Below are positions 57,101 to 64,000 of a stretch of 64,000 bases of DNA, in pieces. Made by a program: the position numbers and the translations under genes. Each line of letters starts with the position of its first letter. Position 1 is the stretch's first letter. A model generated the notes under the pieces. That model saw only the letters and a list, made by a program, of their open reading frames with translations, was not told the DNA's origin and made no database searches. The DNA comes from Dissophora ornata. Lineage: Eukaryota > Mortierellomycota > Mortierellomycetes > Mortierellales > Mortierellaceae. Location: the NCBI GenBank assembly GCA_025201705.1, contig MU616580.1:1-64000 (forward strand), in the 5' to 3' direction.

Positions 57101-60015
57101 TCCATTATGTCTTCGCCGTCTGTTCGAGTTACGAGGGTGACTCGTCGCCGTCGCTCTCAACTCGCCCACGAGGCTGCTTTGCAGAGTCCCTCTACGAGGA
57201 CACGAAGGGGCGCCACTACTGCTAAAAAAATTCACCAAGACCCCGGAAAGACCTTGATTGACAATTACCACCGGATACTTATGGAAGCTCGCGAGCACCT
57301 CTCATCTGCTTACAAGCATTCGATTCGCACATATTCGCCACACGTTGTCTCGAATATCTGTTCGAAGCAGGCATATTTGTCAGTGTTAGAGTCGTGCTTT
57401 CAACTAGAGGAATCACACAATAATGAGCTGGGCTTCGAGCGAACCAAGGGCGATGACCTGTGGGCCATGGCTAACCGTGCGGCGTGCTACTTGGAGATGG
57501 CCAAGGCGGTGACACAGCACAGAGAGATGCATGGATTGATCAAACAGAAGTTAAATCCAGAGTCTGCACACGAGGATCAAGCTTGGCCACGGGATATTCA
57601 ACTCAAGCAGCACGGCCAGTCTGGTCCCCGCCAAATATCCCAAGCACCACTTCAGCAGCAGGTACTGCGGATTCAGAAAGGTGGGGCCAAAACGATCAAC
57701 TATATTGGACTAGAGAAACCTCGTCGACTGCAATTGACGGCGAACATGGATAATGAGCAAGAATCTGAGAGCGGGACCGACCATCTCGTCGGCTATGATG
57801 ATGATGACGATGATGATGCGGATGATGTGGAGTTGAATGAAGTCGGTATGGATTCTGAGAGCCTCAAATCGCGTCGTGGAAAACGAGAGTACTTTGACCG
57901 CCAGAGCCGCCTTCATGCCTCCAGCGCATTAGGCAACGAACGAGAGTTCTTGAAAATTCTAGATGATGTCTACAAGCGCGACACTCTGATCATGGAAGAT
58001 CAACCAGACACGTTCCAACGCGACTTTGTGGATATAATACCCGAGAAATGGACGGTAGTCTCACTCTCGATGGACGTCGAGAACGAAGTCCTGTACGTCA
58101 ACCGACTTCGAGCGAATGCGATGCCTCTTGTTGTCCGCCTGCCTTTGAATCGTGCGCAGTCACGAGAGGGCGACGATAAGGATCTGGGACTCGACCTCGC
58201 ATATGGACTAGGCTTTGACTACGAGCAGAATTCGGCGGAGCTTGGACCACCTCTATCGTATAAGGATGCGCTTGAAGAATTACAGGACATCCTCAGAGAG
58301 AGTCAGGATACTTTAGCAATGACGTCGTCCAAGAACCATGCAGATGCGACAGGAGCATCCTCTTTCGCCTCGAAGCCTGCAGATCTGCCAAGACAGGTCA
58401 AAGCCGAGTGGTGGGCACGTCGGCAGAGACTAGACGATCGATTGTGTGTGCTGTTAGGGGCCATGGAAGATCAGTGGCTCTGTGGTCTCAGGGGCTTGAT
58501 TCAGTCTCACAACACACCTGCGAATGACGACAACTTGTTGGGATTCAAAAAGACGCTGGAGTGGATAATGTCCCAAGCTGTGAACACGATGTCGTCCGCG
58601 CCGTCGTCTGTTCTAGGGGGTCGTGCAAGTGCGTCGTCGAAAAGACAGTCGTTCATACAGATCGAGATAAATATCGACCTTTGTCGAACTATTTTGCATC
58701 TGGGAGATCAGCCGACGTTTCAGGAGCTTAAGGATTTGATATATTTCCTTGTAGATGCGTATCTATACAAAAACACGACTTCCGCGTGTGCATCTCCTTC
58801 CGCTACGTCTGGAGCTGGATCAGACGTTGAGACAGCATCATCAATGATCGATTATACGGTGGTCCAGTTTGGGCGGATCGCGATGCAGATCAAGGAAGCT
58901 CTACGGTGTTATTGGGTAGCAGAGACGGAGGCCAAGAACAACGGGTTTGACGATGGTGCACATGTTATCCTGATCCTGGACAAGCATCTGCAGGTCTTCC
59001 CGTGGGAGTCTTGTCCAGTATTGCGAGGGGAGGCGGTGTCGAGAGTGCCGTCGCTGTGGTTTTTGAGGGATCGAATCATGAAGCAACGATACCTTATCTC
59101 CAGGTCCAATCAACGCCCTGCACGGCCTCTGGGTATGGATTATACTGATGCTTCTGAGACTGAAGCTGAGGCGGGATATCCCTGGAACAGCGGCGAGTGG
59201 AAGGATCTGGAAGTGAACCCAAAGAGGGCGTTCTATGTGCTTAATCCGGGAGGGGATTTGAAGAATACGGAGGACGAGTTTAGGGAGTATGTGGAGAGTC
59301 AGGAAGGATGGGATGGGATCGTTGGGCGAGCGCCACTGGAGATGGAGTGCATCAATGGCCTTTTGAAGAACGATCTCTACGTGTAAGCTTCCCACCCATT
59401 TTCTATTTCTTCGTTCAGTTGTTGAGCAGGCACGGACATTTTAATAGATCTAACTTCCCATTCCTGTTCTTTACCTGTAGGTACTTTGGTCACTCTGGAG
59501 GTGAACAGTACATCAAATCGACGCAGATCCGTCAACTGGGACACTGCGCAGTTTCCCTTCTGCTGGGCTGCAGCTCAGGATCATTGAAAGGTGGCGGTGA
59601 ATTCGACCCGACTGGGAACGCGATGAACTATCTCCTAGCAGGATGCCCGACGCTGGTGGCAAACTTGTGGGATGTGACGGATAAAGACCTTGATCGATTC
59701 AGCATGGCGACATTTAATCTGTGGGGACTCCAAGAAAACCGCTGCGATCGCAGTAACAATCGCGGTCAGGGCAGTCATAACCGAGATCTAAGTTTGAAGG
59801 ACGGTGGTGCGAGCGCCATGGAAGGGATTCAAGAAGAAAGAAAGAAGGGAGAAACAAAGAAGACGAGTAGTGGATTGAGGTTGTCGCTTGTGGAGGCGGT
59901 GAAGGAGGCACGGGAGGAGTGCAAGCTCAAATTCCTGGTTGGAGCAGCATCGGTCGTGTACGGTATACCCTGTTTCCTGAAGAGGGGCAACAGCAGCGAC
60001 TCGCAAAAACCGTAG
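51160..60015 (+). CDS. ESP1: Separase (peptidase family C50)
   Basis: Exons are 51160-52134, 52247-52645, 52718-52874, 52961-53244, 53346-53972, 54075-55425, 55515-59382 and 59481-60015. Phases close and give 2731 residues, the large end of the family. Separase cleaves the kleisin subunit of cohesin at anaphase; it is held inactive by securin. The long N-terminal part is helical with TPR-like repeats (YNLGGTLFKVGKRQEAIRPL, ARIGQAYLALGYSGKAKMAL). A disordered basic/acidic region with a DDDDDDDADD run lies near 57797. The C-terminal catalytic domain is intact: PGGDLKNTEDEF, then His2558 in YFGHSGGEQY and Cys2584 in SLLLGCSSGSL, and the ANLWDVTDKDLDRF end. The ATG at 51160 is preferred over 51055. 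Securin is not in this window. Confidence 0.95.
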
Positions 60016-60815
60016 CATGTTAGTTACAACCTGTTCGCTCTCAAATAACGACATACTTGCTAGACGCGCACTGCCACAGATGAATGTTTATTGCGTTATT
60101 TATAGAACCCTACCACCATTGGCCACGTTAGAGTTTTCGAGCAGGTTACAATTGATACATGTCTGTATGAAGTGGCATGATGATGTCCCGAAACTGCGGT
60201 TCTCTGCTTCGCCACGGATGAGAACCAGGAAGAAGCGAGCTGGACTGCAAAAGAGCAGTTGAGTTGCAGTGCACAGGAAATAAGTTAGACTGTGGTACGG
60301 ACACTATTGCGCCAAAACAAGACCTATGACGAGATTGCTTGGCATTTTTTTTATTGACAGACAAAGGGATAAAAGGCAGAGGATTGATGGTACCCCCACT
60401 CCAAGAATCCACACCGATGTGAACAACAAGCGACCTGTGCGTCTTCAGGCGACATGATCATGTCATGCCCTGGCAGAGTTGAGCAAGTTGTGGAGGGGGG
60501 AGCGAAGGGAAGTGCTACGCCGCCACAATTTTTTCCTGGGCTGTTGTTTGTCTTGCCCTTTGCCACTCCTTTCCTTTCTTTTCATCCTGTCTCCCTCATT
60601 ATTGCACATCCTCATACCCTGATCCTCCTCTTGATTGCCTCCATACTCCGATTTGCCTGACACCCAGATAGCTATCCCAGATACGCTTCACTTTAGATCC
60701 ATTCCTCTCCAAACAGGAACGATTTCTTCGGCATTATCATTTGTACCTCCGCACAACCACGAACGAAATAAAACCAAGAGACATTCGTCGTTGGCACACA
60801 CCCACACACTTCTTT
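60016..60815. other. Intergenic region with pyrimidine-rich tract
   Basis: This 800-bp stretch lies between separase and the next plus-strand gene. 60540-60660 is C/T-rich and probably promoter or leader sequence. No gene is seen. Confidence 0.5.
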
Positions 60816-62248
60816 ATGGGATCAACACTCGCAGCGTACCGCAAACGGCTTGCGCACGAATGGCCCCGGCTCATTGTCGCCCTGGTCTCGCTCTACGGGA
60901 TCTACTACGCCGCAAATATCATCCATTCCACGAGCATGAAAATCCATGCGCTCGGCAGCTTGACTGAGTGTACGCTTTGTCTTTATTTATCTTGGTGCAA
61001 TATGCAGAGTCTGTCCAGTTGATCAATAGCACTCTCAAAAGGTCCTTGTGCTCTAACGCAAAGTGCACTTTTCGTCCCCCTTCCACGGCGTCCTTAGACC
61101 CACAATCTAATTCTTTTTCGCCGCCTGCTTCTGCGGACTCGATACCATCTTTTGAGTCTCAGTCGTACCCACAAGCCAGATTCGGTCCTAATAGTCGCAA
61201 TCACGCAGTTGACACTAACCGCAACAACAATGAACGCATCAAACAACACAACGAAAACATGCCCCTCCATCGCCCAGACGAGGACAACTACCTGGGCTTG
61301 GCTCCTGCAGCCGAACGCTTTGGTCAGATCCTTCTCGTCCATGAACCAGATTTCAATCTCGATATCGATTTCGACGGACACACAGAAGCCGCAGCAATAT
61401 ACACACTTCTCGTAATATCCTCACTATCTATTATCGATAATGGGATCGGTTTGATGGTGGCAACACGACGGTCGTTAAGGCTGACACAGATTGCGTTTGT
61501 AATCTGGTGCCTTCGCTTCTTGTTCCGGATGCTATCGCTGGTCTCAGTGTTGTTCATGCTGGCAGTTGAAGATAAATTCCGGAAGACGCACGGCGCGGTA
61601 TCAAGGTCGCCATTGGATATGGACATGGACTTTAACAGCAACGACGATAGCAACGACACCATCAACAACGACAATTATCGGAGTAGTCAATATGGCGACA
61701 GCAACATGTACAATGTAGCACCGCCAATGATTATGGTGACTGTATTGGAAGTAATAGTTGCGGTGGTCCATGGATGGTCATTGTTGGTGTTGATCCGAGA
61801 TCTGAAAAACCAGCCGAGGCCTAGGACGGTGATTGCACGGCTATGGGCATGGTTCTGTAGAACCAAATGCGGTCATCGACTAGGACTGAGTCGTTTTGCA
61901 ATCAGCACAGCCTCTGCCGCGACGACCAGTGCCATCGATTACCACCATATTGCTGGCATCAGTAACAGTCACTACGTCGGATGTGGCGGAGGAGGTGATC
62001 TGGAGAGCAGCAGCAGTCGCATAAGCAACAGCAGTGGCAGCACCGGAAGTGCGTGGGACTGTGAAATCGCTGCAAGTTTAGGACTTGGCAATGGACTCTT
62101 GAGCAGCGCGAGTAGCATTCGGAGCGTGGCTGCTTCTATGTCGGAGATTATGGTTGCTCCAGGGTCTGTTGTTGCTGGGCGATCGAGAGCCTCAAGTGTG
62201 AGTAGTTTCAGCAGCTATAACAGCTATAGTAGCGCTGAGAAGATATAG
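60816..62248 (+). CDS. Hypothetical multi-pass membrane protein
   Basis: Exons are 60816-60967 and 61030-62248, closing in phase to give 456 residues; the acceptor (AATAG) is chosen because nearer AGs give a stop or the wrong phase. The first exon holds one hydrophobic segment (LIVALVSLYGIYYAANII). Exon 2 has a Pro/Ser/Asn-rich hydrophilic stretch, then about three membrane segments (YTLLVISSLSIIDNGIGLMV, IAFVIWCLRFLFRML and following, MIMVTVLEVIVAVVHGWSLL). A long Ser/Gly-rich tail follows. The lysine/arginine pattern suggests both ends are cytosolic. I do not recognise the family and infer no function. Confidence 0.65.
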
Positions 62249-62714
62249 GAGAGTGAGGGAGAGAAAGAGAGAAAGAGAGAGAGAGAGAAACGTGTCTCTC
62301 ATTGTACATAGACATATAGGCATATAGCATGAAGAGGTCTCTTTACCAGTTACGGCCCATGTCACCTCAATCATTAATAGTGCAGAGCGCACAGTGGGAG
62401 TGCTCATGCAGAGATATGCGTTCACAAGATTTAAACGTAATGCAACGCGACTTTAACGCGTTCGAGTAAACAGTTTTCATCGTCAGTTACGGACAAAAAG
62501 CCTAGGCAAAGGAAGGCGCGTCGACGCGATAAACGATATTATACAGGTTATTCAGGCATCCAATCTGGAAAAAAAACGCGTGATGTCATTACCACAAGCC
62601 ACACCCTTGGCGTACAAAGGGAGCTCAACATCTCTTTAGTTCTTTTCATTCATCCCTCAACCTACCCCACTGCATTCACACCCCTTTCATACCCAACCCC
62701 TACATTAACTCACC
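62249..62714. other. Intergenic region and RIB4 promoter
   Basis: This stretch begins with a GA-rich microsatellite (about 62250-62290) in the 3' region of the membrane protein gene. It ends in a C/T-rich leader before the RIB4 ATG. No other feature is seen. Confidence 0.5.
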
Positions 62715-63353
62715 ATGCTCGACGATTTCCAAAAGGGCCTTGAACCTGCAGCTGTCGCCCAGGACGGCTCCAGCCTCCGTGTCCTCATTGTCCATACCCG
62801 CTGGAACTCTGCCATCGTCCAGGGTTTGGTTGCCGGTGCTAAGAAGGCAATGATTGAGCAGCACAACGTCAAGCCCGAGAACATCGTCATCGAGTCCGTC
62901 CCAGGCGCTTACGAACTTCCCTTCGCGGCCAAGAAACTGATCGAGATCTCGCAGATCCGCGCCGCAGAGGGAGCGAATGACCTGATGGGTAACGTCAACC
63001 TGTTGGACGGCCTTAACCTCTCGTCTCCTACTACCTCGACCTCGAACACGCCCGCCATTCCTTCAACAACGGGAGGAAGCAAACAGGCGTTCGATGCTGT
63101 GATCTGTATTGGCGTATTGATCAAGGGCTCGACCATGCACTTCGAGTACATTTGCGAGGCGGTGACTCAGGGGATTATGCGTGTGGGTCTGGACTCGGGT
63201 TTGCCAGTGATCTTTGGAGTGTTGACGTGCTTGACGGAGGATCAGGCCTTGAGCCGTGCGGGTATGGATAAGGATGGCAAGGGACATAACCATGGTCTGG
63301 ACTGGGGCTCTGGAGCTGTTGAGATGGCTCTCTTGAAGAACCGCGCCCTTTAA
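62715..63353 (+). CDS. RIB4: 6,7-dimethyl-8-ribityllumazine synthase
   Basis: A single-exon gene of 212 residues. The enzyme condenses 5-amino-6-ribitylaminouracil with 3,4-dihydroxy-2-butanone 4-phosphate, the penultimate step of riboflavin synthesis. Landmarks are the N-terminal VLIVHTRWNSAIVQGLV segment, ESVPGAYELPFAAKKL (phosphate/substrate loop), VICIGVLIKGSTMHFEYIC with the catalytic-site His, and PVIFGVLTCLTEDQA. A Ser/Thr/Asn-rich insertion of about 45 residues lies between the second and third blocks, longer than in bacterial enzymes, as in some fungal ones. The start has a good context (tcaccATGc). It is cytosolic and typically forms a pentamer. Confidence 0.96.
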   Translation: MLDDFQKGLEPAAVAQDGSSLRVLIVHTRWNSAIVQGLVAGAKKAMIEQHNVKPENIVIESVPGAYELPFAAKKLIEISQIRAAEGANDLMGNVNLLDGLNLSSPTTSTSNTPAIPSTTGGSKQAFDAVICIGVLIKGSTMHFEYICEAVTQGIMRVGLDSGLPVIFGVLTCLTEDQALSRAGMDKDGKGHNHGLDWGSGAVEMALLKNRAL

Positions 63354-63821
63354 AAAAAGATATTCTCTCACGATCGACTTGAACGCGACTTTGTACATAT
63401 TCTTTTTTTTTCTTCTTCCTTCTGGCATCATTATCGAAACATGAGAACACAATTGCCGAAATCTAAATGACGGCGTATCATAAAGTCAATTATGTGCTTC
63501 TCTTTAATTTGTATCTGATCAATTGGAACCTGATAGCCTGGTAGTTCGGAGATCTCGCTGACTTGCATAGCATGGCCTCAATGCTGCTGTGGATGATGGG
63601 TCTCTCGTCATTTCGGGGACTGATAAAGGTGTCATCGTTACCTTGTTTCTGCCGCGATTCCTGCGCAGCCAAGGCGTCTCGACTTTTGGAAAACGTGTCG
63701 AGTGAATAATGATCGCATGTGACTGCTTGAGTGCTCGCATCGTTGGGCCATGCAAGGAACGGTCCACCTGTGCATTCCACTTCTGTTCCCACAACCAACC
63801 TTCCCAACTTGACTTCTCGCG
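63354..63821. other. Intergenic region
   Basis: This stretch lies between RIB4 and VPS45 (both plus). It is unstructured, with short T-runs near 63400; it presumably contains the VPS45 promoter. The minus-strand frames here lack domains. Confidence 0.5.
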
Positions 63822-64000
63822 ATGAACACGATAACGGCATTACAGTACTACATTGACAAGATGCTCGGCGACACGCCGGGCATGAAAGTTTTGCTATTGG
63901 ACCAGGAGACTACGCCCATCATCTCCATGGTCGCGACGCAATCGCATCTCCTCCAGAAGGAGACCTACCTCGTGGACCGGATCGAGAACAGCTCTCGGGA
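63822..64000 (+). CDS. VPS45: VPS45, Sec1/Munc18 family (5' end only)
   Basis: The frame runs off the window after 59 residues. It starts MNTITALQYYIDKMLGDTPG and continues with MKVLLLDQETTPIISMVATQ and LLQKETYLVDRIE, which match the N-terminus of SM proteins, particularly Vps45. Vps45 binds the syntaxin Tlg2 and controls SNARE assembly on endosomes and the trans-Golgi network. Other SM proteins (Sec1, Sly1, Vps33) share less of this start, so Vps45 is the best call from this short stretch. Confidence 0.85.
   Translation, partial: MNTITALQYYIDKMLGDTPGMKVLLLDQETTPIISMVATQSHLLQKETYLVDRIENSSR

Noticed and set aside
1..64000. CRISPR arrays, prophage or bacterial operons
   Set aside because: No regularly spaced repeats or Shine-Dalgarno-led operons; intron-rich eukaryotic genes throughout.
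1..64000. A secondary-metabolite or other functional gene cluster
   Set aside because: The neighbouring genes belong to unrelated pathways (riboflavin, cohesin cleavage, tubulin folding, RNA tailing), and no backbone enzyme such as a PKS or NRPS is present.

Overview
The window is nuclear DNA from a filamentous fungus. Nearly every gene is split by short GT-AG introns (about 60-150 nt), the coding sequence is rich in Gln, His and Ser tracts, and the genes are typical eukaryotic ones: separase, SNF5, tubulin cofactor E, VPS45, lumazine synthase, an ER cyclophilin and dCMP deaminase. The style of the F-box and AAA-ATPase-like proteins and the decayed Tigger-type transposase suggest an early-diverging mould, most likely Mortierellomycotina/Mucoromycota. 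That placement is inference; no rRNA or other marker is present. One 25-N assembly gap lies in a T-run at 19578-19602.

Layout. 1-1.7 kb: repeat-bearing DNA with a remnant of an AAA-ATPase-like gene. 2.1-3.8 kb (-): a membrane protein with EF-hands. 5.3-7.3 kb (+): carotenoid oxygenase, convergent with a full-length ABCC/MRP transporter (7.4-12.6 kb, -). 13.0-14.6 kb (-): F-box/LRR protein, divergent from an unknown protein with an internal repeat (15.0-16.2 kb, +). 16.4-19.0 kb (-): tubulin-folding cofactor E, divergent from a single-pass membrane protein (19.6-21.7 kb, +). 22.0-24.2 kb (+): SNF5 with a GATA finger. 24.4-27.7 kb (-): Cid1/TUTase-type nucleotidyltransferase. 27.7-29.9 kb (-): MFS transporter. 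29.9-38.8 kb: gene-poor segment with a frame-broken ORF, a 13-bp minisatellite, a decayed pogo/Tigger transposase, a hairpin, and about 4.9 kb with no recognisable gene. 38.8-40.4 kb (+): Crz1-like C2H2 factor. 41.7-46.9 kb (+): large Q/H/P-rich GATA-like factor. 47.3-48.0 kb (-): ZNF706-like zinc-finger protein, divergent from dCMP deaminase (48.2-49.6 kb, +). 49.8-50.8 kb (+): ER cyclophilin. 51.2-60.0 kb (+): separase. 60.8-62.2 kb (+): unknown membrane protein. 62.7-63.4 kb (+): lumazine synthase. 63.8 kb to the end (+): 5' end of VPS45.

The genes do not form a pathway or biosynthetic cluster; this looks like ordinary housekeeping and regulatory gene space interrupted by one transposon-scarred island. 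Twelve spliced models were assembled by hand with splice phases that close exactly (carotenoid oxygenase, ABCC, TBCE, DUF4097-like, SNF5, TUTase, MFS, ZNF706-like, DCD1, cyclophilin, separase and the 60.8 kb membrane protein). Two do not close and are flagged (EF-hand protein exon 1/2; GATA-like factor exon 3/4). I saw no convincing evidence of a wholly new system. The more unusual items are the microexons (11, 18 and 41 nt), a GC-AG intron, a stop-free intron in the transporter, the widened zinc knuckle of the GATA-like factor, the TM/EF-hand protein, and the repeat structures.
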